A DNA stretch of 9,564 nucleotides from Bilophila wadsworthia ATCC 49260. GTDB taxonomy: Bacteria; Desulfobacterota; Desulfovibrionia; Desulfovibrionales; Desulfovibrionaceae. The stretch is from positions 1 to 9,564 of the forward strand of contig NZ_JNJP01000108.1 of assembly GCF_000701705.1 (NCBI RefSeq). Reading direction: 5' to 3'. Shown piece by piece: positions 1-5,397 of this stretch. A program made the position numbers and the translations under genes. Below the pieces are notes generated by a model. The model was not told the DNA's origin. It did no database searches and was given only the letters and a program-made list of their open reading frames with translations. How positions within the stretch are numbered: position 1 is the first letter of the stretch; every line of letters begins with the position of its first letter.

Positions 1-81
1 TTCTGGAGAAAGTTTCCCTTCCCCCTCCCCAAACCCCACCCCTTTCCCTTCAAAGACTTTTGACTTTATCGAATCCCTGTT
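1..81 (+). repeat. 3'-end repeat element, copy A-left (cut by window start)
   Basis: The window opens inside a hairpin: bases 1-12 match the loop and the start of the right arm of the hairpin seen whole at the right end of the window. Positions 13-54 contain no G at all and are mostly C. The complement of 21-43 reads as four G-tracts of at least four bases with loops T, TTT and A. A short block ending at the TCCCTGTT of 74-81 follows. The whole of 13-81 aligns almost without gaps to 3417-3486. By analogy with the other copies it should lie just after the stop codon of a right-reading gene outside the window. It may act as a terminator or mRNA 3'-end stabiliser, which is inference. Confidence 0.75.
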
Positions 82-102
82 CGATGTTTTCCCTGCAAGC
101 GC

Positions 103-147
103 AAGAAAAGCCCGCTTAAACATATTTCGTTTAAGCGGGCTTTTCTT
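103..147. terminator. Perfect 19-bp hairpin, bidirectional intrinsic terminator
   Basis: Arms 103-121 and 129-147 are perfectly complementary (19 bp) around a 7-base loop. Each arm has a GC core (AGCCCGCTT type) flanked by an A-rich outer part on the left and the matching T-rich part on the right, so a U-tract follows the GC stem on both strands. This is the classic form of a two-way rho-independent terminator between converging genes: an unseen gene from the left and the FAH-family gene from the right. Confidence 0.85.
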
Positions 148-218
148 AAGACAACAATTATTGGCTGCAACGGATATTTTTCCTCAACAGGCTAATACCC
201 TTTTCCGTTTTCCGCCGG
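148..218. other. Intergenic stretch with no recognised signal
   Basis: This AT-richer stretch lies between the hairpin terminator and the left-reading repeat copy. I see no ORF with a ribosome binding site and no RNA fold or promoter that I can support. Together with the repeats it makes up the gene-free first 347 bases. Confidence 0.5.
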
Positions 219-332
219 ACGGAACTTCTTTCGCGCGGCCTCCCCACCAGTCGAAAATCTTTGGAAGGGGGGCTTGGAGGGGGCGGGGAACCGTTCTCTA
301 GAAAGGTTCCCCGCCCCCTCCAAGCTTCTTCC
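219..332 (-). repeat. 3'-end repeat element, copy A-right, with 21-bp hairpin
   Basis: Read on the minus strand, this begins about 15 bases after the stop codon of the FAH-family gene. Arms 272-292 and 305-325 form a perfect 21-bp, very GC-rich stem, and the TTCT/AGAA inside the 12-base loop can pair further. A C-rich run, a CCAAAGATTTT block and a GACTGGTGGGGAGG block follow. Bases 219-262 align closely to 3559-3603 near folD. It is the inverted counterpart of the element at 1-81: both read stop codon, hairpin, C-rich, TTCAAAGA-like. No long U-run follows the stem, so it is not a standard intrinsic terminator. Confidence 0.75.
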
Positions 333-347
333 TTTTCTTCCCCACAC

Positions 348-1118
348 CTACTGCAAAATCTTCTCTTCAGGACCGGGGCCTTCGACGGGGTTGGAGAGGG
401 TACCTATGCCTTCGATGGACACCTGCACGACGTCATCCGCCTGAATGGGCGAAATGCCGGGCGGCGTCCCTGTAAGGATGACGTCTCCGGGCATCAGCGT
501 CATGACGCGGGAAAGGAAACAGAGCAAATCCAGAGGACGGAAAATCATGTCCCCGGTATTCGCGGATTGACGGACTTCGCCGTTTACAAGGCAACGGATG
601 GAAAGATCGTTGATATCCTCAAGCTCGGTCTCAATCCACGGGCCGATGGGACAAAACGTATCGTAGGACTTGCAGTGGCCGATGAGCGGATCGACCTTCT
701 GTACCTCGCGGGCCGTCACATCGTTGGCACAGGTGAACCCGAACAGGCTTTCCTCCGCCTCCTCCGGCGTCAGGTTGCGGCATACCTTGCCCACGACCAT
801 CGCCAGCTCCGCCTCATGCTCAATGCGGCCCATGCCCGACGGCAATACGATCGGTTCGCCGTTACCGATAATGCTGCTCGGCGGCTTGAGGAAAAAACTC
901 GGCATGTTGGGCAGGGGATACCCGAGCTCCTCAGCGTGCGCCTTGTAGTTGAGCCCGACACAAACGACCTTGGAAGGCGTTACCAGCGGAAGCACCTTCG
1001 CTTCGGAAAGCGGTATGGGTTCCATGTGCCCTGGCTGCTGGTGAAGACGGAACACCAACCCGTCCTCAAGGATGCCGTAATACGATGTGCCGCCGTGTTC
1101 GACCCGTATGATCCGCAT
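348..1118 (-). CDS. Fumarylacetoacetate hydrolase (FAH) family protein
   Basis: The 256-aa product is a single FAH-fold domain with a short N-terminal lead-in (about 1-45), the usual architecture of cytosolic acylpyruvase / oxaloacetate decarboxylase / 2-hydroxyhepta-2,4-diene-1,7-dioate isomerase relatives. Visible family motifs are GLNYKAHAEE (55-64), the metal triad in HEAEL (E102, E104) and ANDVTARE (D133), the lysine of GHCKSYDTF (K150), and GDVILTGTPPGI (211-222). The family binds Mg or Mn and cleaves or isomerises C-C bonds in 2-oxo acids; the substrate cannot be read from the sequence. ATG at 1118 is preceded by AAGGAG at 1125-1130 with a 6-base spacer, which fixes the start. The gene stands alone, divergent from miaB. 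No neighbouring aromatic-degradation genes are seen, which favours a housekeeping metabolite-repair role such as acylpyruvase over a catabolic one (inference). Confidence 0.9.
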   Translation of the reverse strand: MRIIRVEHGGTSYYGILEDGLVFRLHQQPGHMEPIPLSEAKVLPLVTPSKVVCVGLNYKAHAEELGYPLPNMPSFFLKPPSSIIGNGEPIVLPSGMGRIEHEAELAMVVGKVCRNLTPEEAEESLFGFTCANDVTAREVQKVDPLIGHCKSYDTFCPIGPWIETELEDINDLSIRCLVNGEVRQSANTGDMIFRPLDLLCFLSRVMTLMPGDVILTGTPPGISPIQADDVVQVSIEGIGTLSNPVEGPGPEEKILQ

Positions 1119-1163
1119 GGAACGCTCCTTGTTTGCCTTTTAAAGCCGTCATAGGATACGCCA

Positions 1164-1197
1164 GCGCACCCCCGAACGCAACGAAACGGGGTTGCGC
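1164..1197. promoter_or_regulatory. Imperfect inverted repeat between divergent FAH and miaB genes
   Basis: Arms 1164-1174 and 1187-1197 pair over 11 positions with one C/T mismatch and leave a 12-base loop. It is the only clear symmetry in the 156-bp divergent promoter region. It could be an operator or a leader hairpin in the miaB transcript. It lacks a U-tract, so it is unlikely to be a terminator. I could not identify convincing -35/-10 pairs for either gene. Confidence 0.35.
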
Positions 1198-1261
1198 CGG
1201 ATGCCGGGATGCCTTATTCCTTCCCGAATCCCTCAACATTCCCGCGTTTACCGCGACACAT

Positions 1262-1265
1262 GGAG
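1262..1265 (+). promoter_or_regulatory. Ribosome binding site that sets the miaB start
   Basis: GGAG lies 9 bases before ATG 1275. The in-frame upstream ATGs at 1209 and 1260 have no comparable purine-rich site, and the residues they would add do not resemble MiaB N-termini. Confidence 0.6.
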
Positions 1266-1274
1266 CATCTCCCG

Positions 1275-2636
1275 ATGGCGCAAGGCACTTTCCATATCAT
1301 CACGTTTGGCTGCCAGATGAACGTCAACGACTCGTTTTGGCTCGCCAGATCCCTGCAACGCCGGGGGTTCGTCGAATCGCCCCTTGAAAAGGCGGAAGTC
1401 GTCATCCTCAACACCTGCTCGGTGCGCGACAAACCGGAACAAAAAGTCTATGCCGCGCTTGGGCGCATCAAATATGAAACCCGCCGCGTGCCCGGCTCGT
1501 TTGCCGTGGTCGCGGGATGCGTGGCCCAGCAGATCGGCGCGGGCTTCTTTGAGCGTTTCCCGCAGGTACGGCTGGTCGTGGGCGGCGACGGGCTCGCCAT
1601 GGCTCCCGACGCCATCGAAAGGCTGCATGGAGATCCTTCCCTGCGCCTGAACCTCACCGACTTTTCCGAAATCTACCCCGAACGCGATCCCGCCCTGCCC
1701 GCGCAAGGTGAAGGCGAGATCCCTCCAGTGGCCTTCGTCAACATCATGCAGGGCTGTGACAACTTCTGCACCTACTGCATCGTCCCCTTCACGCGGGGCC
1801 GTCAGAAATCCCGCGACGCCGGAGCCATCCTTGACGAATGCCGGGCGCTCATCGACAACGGCGCGAAGGAAATCACCCTGCTCGGCCAGAATGTGAACTC
1901 CTACGGCCTCGATAAGCACGCTTCCGGCGACACGTCGTTCGCACGCCTGCTGCGTAAGGTGTCGGAACTGCCCGGACTCGCCCGGCTGCGTTTCGTGACT
2001 CCGCATCCTAAAGATCTCTCCCCAGAGGTCATCGCCATGTTCGGGGAAGTTCCGAACCTCTGCCCGCGCCTGCACTTGCCGCTCCAAGCCGGATCGGATC
2101 GCGTGCTGGCCCGCATGAACCGCAAGTACGACATGGTCCGCTACATGACGCTTGTGGAAGGCCTCCGCGCCGCCCGCCCCGACATTGCCCTGTCCACGGA
2201 CCTCATCGTCGGTTTTCCCGGCGAAACGGAAGAGCAATTTCAAGAAACGCTGGACGCCGTACGTGCGGTCAACTTCATGTCGAGCTTCTCCTTCTGTTAT
2301 TCCGACCGCCCCGGAACCGCCGCCAGCCGCCACACCGACAAGGTCGAACCCGCCGAAAAGCTGCGTCGCCTCGAACGTTTGCAGGCTTTGCAGGAGGATC
2401 TTTCCTCCGACTGGCTCAAGGCCCGCGTGGGCTGTAAAACGGATATTCTGCTTGAAGGGGCCAGCCGCAAACAGGACGGCGAAGATGCCGCCACTGAAAG
2501 CTGGCAAGGACGCGACCCGTGGGGCGACGCCGTCAACGTCTCCTTGCCTGCCGGAGTCGGCAAACCCGGCCTCATTGTGCCCGTCATTATTGTGACCGCA
2601 AAGAAACATTCTTTGATAGGCGAGTTGCGGGGATAA
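1275..2636 (+). CDS. miaB: tRNA-2-methylthio-N6-dimethylallyladenosine synthase MiaB
   Basis: MiaB is a radical-SAM methylthiotransferase that adds a methylthio group to isopentenyl-A37 of tRNAs reading UNN codons. With the chosen start the protein is 453 aa, near the family norm. The N-terminal methylthiotransferase domain carries the three Cys that hold the auxiliary 4Fe-4S cluster: FGCQMN (C13), NTCSVRDK (C48) and AGCVAQ (C82). The radical-SAM CxxxCxxC is GCDNFCTYC (C161, C165, C168) followed by IVPFTRGR. GQNVNSYG (204-211) and YSDRPGT are typical of MiaB rather than RimO or MtaB. The C-terminal part (about 383-451) is the TRAM RNA-binding domain, with an acidic insert around 398-410. All expected catalytic residues are present. 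The ATG at 1209 would add 22 residues without a good ribosome binding site. The PHP gene follows after 22 bp, indicating an operon. Confidence 0.95.
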   Translation: MAQGTFHIITFGCQMNVNDSFWLARSLQRRGFVESPLEKAEVVILNTCSVRDKPEQKVYAALGRIKYETRRVPGSFAVVAGCVAQQIGAGFFERFPQVRLVVGGDGLAMAPDAIERLHGDPSLRLNLTDFSEIYPERDPALPAQGEGEIPPVAFVNIMQGCDNFCTYCIVPFTRGRQKSRDAGAILDECRALIDNGAKEITLLGQNVNSYGLDKHASGDTSFARLLRKVSELPGLARLRFVTPHPKDLSPEVIAMFGEVPNLCPRLHLPLQAGSDRVLARMNRKYDMVRYMTLVEGLRAARPDIALSTDLIVGFPGETEEQFQETLDAVRAVNFMSSFSFCYSDRPGTAASRHTDKVEPAEKLRRLERLQALQEDLSSDWLKARVGCKTDILLEGASRKQDGEDAATESWQGRDPWGDAVNVSLPAGVGKPGLIVPVIIVTAKKHSLIGELRG

Positions 2637-2658
2637 CACTTCAGGGAAAAGGAACACC

Positions 2659-3342
2659 ATGTTCGACTTTCATATTCATGTGAACTGCTCGGGCGGGCGC
2701 GACGGACTGCTGCCCTCGGAGGCCATGCGCCTGGCGAAATGCGCAGGATTCCGGGCCGTCGGCCTGATCGTCCGGGCCGATCCCTCGACCCTGCCGATCC
2801 TGCTGCCCACACTCAAAACGCTGGTGAAGACCTGTTCCCTGTACGCGGACATCGAGGCTTTCGCCGGGGTGGAGTTGGTGCATGTCCCCCCCGCCCTGCT
2901 GCCTGATGCCGTGGGGCAGGCGCGGGAGCAAGGTGCCGCGCTGATCCTTGCGCACGGCGAAAGCATCCCCCGTCAGCTTGCCGATGTGGTGGAGACAGGG
3001 ACCAACCTCGCCGCCATCAATGCGGGCGTGGATATTTTAGCGCATCCCGGCCTGATTACGGTGGAAGATGCCCAACTCGCCGCCGAGAAGGGCGTATTGC
3101 TGGAGCTGAACACGGCCCCCCGGCACTGTCTCGCCAACGGGCATATCGTCCGCATGGCAGAACGCTTCGGCTGCGAACTGCTGCTCAACTCTGACGCTTC
3201 CAGTTCAGCCGACTTTGAATCCCCCGACGTCACGCAGGCACTGCGCAAGGCCGCCGCCCTCGGTGCGGGCCTTGATGCCGAAGGGCTTTCGCGCCTTCAT
3301 GTGACCGAAAGGAAACTTGTACAGAAACTGCTGCGCTTATAG
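2659..3342 (+). CDS. PHP-domain protein, histidinol-phosphatase-like, with degenerate metal site
   Basis: The 227-aa product resembles the histidinol phosphate phosphatase domain-containing proteins of methanogens and deltaproteobacteria. Motifs seen are DFHIH (H5, H7), GVELVHVPP (E72), ILAHGES (H99), GTNLAAI and VDILAHPGLIT (H129), and LLNSDAS (D179). From my memory of the family, a TDH motif is expected near residues 37-39 and a (S/T)DxH motif near 179-181. Here these read IVR and SDAS, so three expected ligands or partners are missing (Asp and His of TDH, His of the last motif). A trinuclear metal centre may therefore be incomplete, and activity may be altered or lost. The reading frame is intact and codon use matches its neighbours, so it is not a decaying gene. 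AAAAGGA at 2647-2653 sits 5 bases before the ATG. It is translated from the miaB operon. The substrate is unknown; hydrolysis of a phosphoester is the family guess. Confidence 0.82.
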   Translation: MFDFHIHVNCSGGRDGLLPSEAMRLAKCAGFRAVGLIVRADPSTLPILLPTLKTLVKTCSLYADIEAFAGVELVHVPPALLPDAVGQAREQGAALILAHGESIPRQLADVVETGTNLAAINAGVDILAHPGLITVEDAQLAAEKGVLLELNTAPRHCLANGHIVRMAERFGCELLLNSDASSSADFESPDVTQALRKAAALGAGLDAEGLSRLHVTERKLVQKLLRL

Positions 3343-3375
3343 AACGGATTGGCTTTAACATAATGTGAAGATATT

Positions 3376-3486
3376 GGGGAAGGGGAGGAGAACCTTTCTG
3401 GAGAAGGGGCCCCACGTTTCTCCTCCCCCTCCCCAAACCCCACCCCCCTCCTCTTCAAAGACTTTCGTGTTTATCGGGTCCCTGTT
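3376..3486 (+). repeat. 3'-end repeat element, copy B-left
   Basis: This starts 33 bases after the PHP gene stop. Outer arms 3376-3392 and 3418-3434 pair over 17 positions with one A/C mismatch. Inside, the CCTTTCTGGAGAAGG core is a diverged form of the small hairpin at the right end of the window, with an added GGGGCCCC palindrome. Bases 3417-3459 contain no G and are mostly C. The complement reads as tracts G4, G4, G4 and G5 or longer with one- to three-base loops, a strong quadruplex motif. Bases 3417-3486 align to 13-81. It is sense-oriented to the PHP gene and probably forms the 3' end of the miaB-PHP transcript (inference). Confidence 0.8.
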
Positions 3487-3558
3487 TGCCAGCCTTCCCG
3501 AGAAAAAATGAGCTGTGAAGGATTCAGGCAAGAGCCCTTCCAGCAAAAAAACGGCACA

Positions 3559-3652
3559 ACGGAACTTCCGTCGCGCCGCCTCCCCACCAGTCAAGATTTT
3601 TGCGGGTGGGGGTCCGGGGGAGGGAGCTTTTTGCAAAAAGCCCCCTCCCCCG
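3559..3652 (-). repeat. 3'-end repeat element, copy B-right, with 18-bp hairpin
   Basis: On the minus strand it begins 17 bases after the folD stop codon. Arms 3615-3632 and 3635-3652 pair with one mismatch. The centre is the 14-base palindrome CTTTTTGCAAAAAG at 3627-3640. The plus strand at 3604-3624 has four G-tracts (3, 5, 5 and 3) with loops T, TCC and A, almost the same loop pattern as the complements of copies A-left and B-left. The flank 3559-3603 aligns with 219-262. The intervening 3487-3558 shows nothing else I can name, so the gene-free stretch 3343-3669 is essentially two converging copies of one element. Confidence 0.8.
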
Positions 3653-3669
3653 TGCCTTCATCTCAAACG

Positions 3670-4560
3670 CTACCGCCCCAAGTGATACCACGCGGAACGG
3701 ACGGTGTTCTTCATGAGCATGGCGATGGTCATGGGGCCCACGCCGCCGGGCACCGGGGTGATCTTCCCGGCTACCTTGCTGGCCTCGGCAAAATCCACGT
3801 CCCCGGAAAGAATGGGCTTGCCCGTCTTCTCGTTGAAGCCCACCCGGTTGACGCCCACGTCGATAACCGTTGCGCCGGGCTTGATCCAGTCCGGCTTCAC
3901 CAGACCGGGAACGCCAGCCGCGACGATCAGGATGTCGGCCCGGCGGCAATGTTCCGCCAAGTCTTTGGTGCGGGTATGAACCATCGTCACCGTGGCGTTG
4001 GCACCGGGCCCCTTCTGGCCGAGCATGACGGAAATGGGTTTGCCGACGATATTGGAACGGCCAACGACCACGACTTCGGCCCCGGCCATTTCGACGCCCG
4101 AGCGCACCAGCATTTCCTGAATGCCCGCAGGCGTACAGGGCAGGAAACGTACGGCATCGCCGCCGATAACCATACGGCCCAGATTGACGGGGTGGAATCC
4201 GTCGACGTCCTTGTCCGGATCGATGGCGTAAATGACCTTGTTTTCGTCGATATGCTTGGGGAGCGGAAGCTGGACAAGGATACCGTGGATGGACGGGTCC
4301 CGGTTGTACTTGTCGATCAGCGCGAGAAGCGCCTCTTCGCTGACGTCCGCGGGCTGGTTGTCTTGAATCTCATGAAAGCCGAGCGACAACGCCGTCTTCA
4401 CCTTCAAGGTCACATAACTGATGGAAGCCGGATTTTCTCCGACCAAAATGGTCACAAGCCCCGGAACCGTGCCGTGCTTTTCCCGAATGGCCTCAACTTC
4501 CTGACGCAATTCGTCAAGAATCGCCGCCCTCATCTCCGTGCCGCTGATGATGTCCGCCAT
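3670..4560 (-). CDS. folD: Bifunctional methylene-THF dehydrogenase / methenyl-THF cyclohydrolase FolD
   Basis: FolD oxidises 5,10-methylene-THF to methenyl-THF with NADP and hydrolyses it to 10-formyl-THF, in both directions, in the cytosol. The 296-aa product matches the usual 280-300. Landmarks are SYVTLKVK (48-55, with catalytic Lys 53 in the Y..K signature), GILVQLPLP (93-101), DPDKDVDGFHP (114-124, Asp of the active site), the Rossmann cofactor motif VVVGRSNIVGKP (164-175), DVGVNR (234-239) and PVPGGVGPMTI (269-279). ATG 4560 has AAGGA at 4567-4571 six bases upstream. A longer in-frame version starting at 4647 would overlap the end of speG and add residues foreign to FolD, so I reject it. 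The gap to speG is 26 bp and the folD ribosome site lies in it, so the two are probably cotranscribed. With Fhs upstream it completes the formate-to-methylene-THF route. Confidence 0.96.
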   Translation of the reverse strand: MADIISGTEMRAAILDELRQEVEAIREKHGTVPGLVTILVGENPASISYVTLKVKTALSLGFHEIQDNQPADVSEEALLALIDKYNRDPSIHGILVQLPLPKHIDENKVIYAIDPDKDVDGFHPVNLGRMVIGGDAVRFLPCTPAGIQEMLVRSGVEMAGAEVVVVGRSNIVGKPISVMLGQKGPGANATVTMVHTRTKDLAEHCRRADILIVAAGVPGLVKPDWIKPGATVIDVGVNRVGFNEKTGKPILSGDVDFAEASKVAGKITPVPGGVGPMTIAMLMKNTVRSAWYHLGR

Positions 4561-4586
4561 AGAATATCCTTGGGTCAGAGTGTCCG

Positions 4587-5132
4587 TCAGGCCCACTGTG
4601 CAGCCTGTTCTTTCTTTTTCATAAGATAATCGGTCTGGAACGTGCACATCCGCAAGGCGTTTCGGTATTCTCCATTGCTGAAGAATTCGTGCTTCAATTC
4701 GCCCTCTACCTCAAACCCGAGTTTCTTATAAACGTGAATGGCTTTTTTGTTTTCCGTGTCCACGACGAGGTACAGTTTATAGAGATTAAGCACCGTAAAC
4801 GCATAGTCCATGACGAGCAGAACGGCCTTCGCCGCGTAGCCGAGCCCTTGATGCGCCGGTGCGATGATAATCTGGAATTCGGCCCTGCGGTGGACGTAAT
4901 CGATCTCGACAAGCTCGACCAGCCCGACCTTGGCCTTGTCGTGCTCAACGATAAAACGGCGCTCGCTCTGATCGTGGATATGCTTGTCGTACAAATCCGT
5001 CAGTTCCACAAACGCCTCATAAGGCTCCTCAAACCAGTACCGCATCACGCTGGCATTGTTGTCCAGCTGATGGATAAACGGCAGATCTTCCCGCTCCAGC
5101 GGGCGCAATCGGATTGATGGGTCAGCGACCAT
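4587..5132 (-). CDS. speG: Spermidine N1-acetyltransferase SpeG
   Basis: The 181-aa GNAT enzyme transfers acetyl from acetyl-CoA to spermidine (and spermine), limiting polyamine toxicity. From memory it is nearly superimposable on Escherichia coli SpeG (186 aa): RLRPLERED, HQLDNNASVMRYWFEEPY (21-38, the allosteric polyamine-binding loop), LYDKHIHDQSERRF (47-60), HRRAEFQIII (81-90), the acetyl-CoA loop QGLGYA (95-100), FTVLNLYKLYL, and the catalytic Tyr in HVYKKLGF (Y135). The start at 5132 is chosen because homology begins there; an in-frame upstream extension to 5246 adds unrelated sequence. The ribosome site is weak (AGG, 6-base spacer). By hand count 4681-4800 has 50 G+C in 120 bases, against 43 in 60 for folD 3721-3780. 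This suggests transfer, although Lys/Asn/Tyr-rich composition explains part of it. It sits upstream of folD on the same strand. Confidence 0.95.
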   Translation of the reverse strand: MVADPSIRLRPLEREDLPFIHQLDNNASVMRYWFEEPYEAFVELTDLYDKHIHDQSERRFIVEHDKAKVGLVELVEIDYVHRRAEFQIIIAPAHQGLGYAAKAVLLVMDYAFTVLNLYKLYLVVDTENKKAIHVYKKLGFEVEGELKHEFFSNGEYRNALRMCTFQTDYLMKKKEQAAQWA

Positions 5133-5218
5133 ATGTTGCCTGGAAAATGAATTCCTGAATGTAAAGATGGATGAACTCCGCAGCGCTCGCCCCTCGCGGC
5201 GGCGTCCGGAATGCCTCT

Positions 5219-5246
5219 CATATAGAATCAGGAGGGGAAAAAGCAA
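5219..5246 (-). promoter_or_regulatory. Candidate promoter for speG-folD
   Basis: On the minus strand, TTGCTT (5241-5246) and TATATG (5219-5224) are separated by 16 bases. They lie downstream of the fhs terminator and about 90 bases before the speG start. Matches to the sigma-70 consensus are only partial. A promoter is expected somewhere in 5133-5345 because fhs ends in a terminator. Confidence 0.3.
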
Positions 5247-5345
5247 GCGTACTGATAGGTCACAAAAGCAGGATGGGGAAAAATATATCCGCGACGCATC
5301 GCCGCCCTACGGCAGGAAGGACTTTTGAAACCTTGAATAAGCTAG

Positions 5346-5384
5346 AAAAATGAGGAGGAAAGCCCGCTCGAAGGCTTTCCTCCT
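5346..5384 (-). terminator. Rho-independent terminator of fhs
   Basis: Arms 5353-5364 and 5373-5384 form a perfect 12-bp stem (AGGAGGAAAGCC type) with an 8-base loop. On the minus strand it is followed by CA and then five Ts (5346-5350). It starts 13 bases after the fhs stop. It separates fhs from speG-folD and is unrelated to the G-rich repeat elements. Confidence 0.88.
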
Positions 5385-5397
5385 ATGCTCATTCAAA

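Noticed and set aside
261..1154. 297-codon open frame on the plus strand opposite the FAH-family gene
   Set aside because: It starts inside the repeat hairpin and is antisense to a clear enzyme gene.
1192..1220. Sigma-70 promoter for miaB (TTGCGC, 17 bases, TATTCC)
   Set aside because: Spacing is right, but each box matches only three of six consensus bases, and one lies inside the inverted repeat; chance level in this sequence.
1248..2660. 470-codon open frame on the minus strand opposite miaB
   Set aside because: It is a shadow of miaB: no ribosome site, a composition typical of a mirror frame, and it runs past both ends of the real gene.
3376..3652. Insertion sequence or CRISPR array at the repeats
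   Set aside because: No transposase frame, no regular spacer-repeat periodicity, and copies are few, inverted and tied to gene ends.
3508..4629. 373-codon open frame on the plus strand opposite folD
   Set aside because: It spans a repeat element and mirrors folD; no motif or ribosome site supports it.
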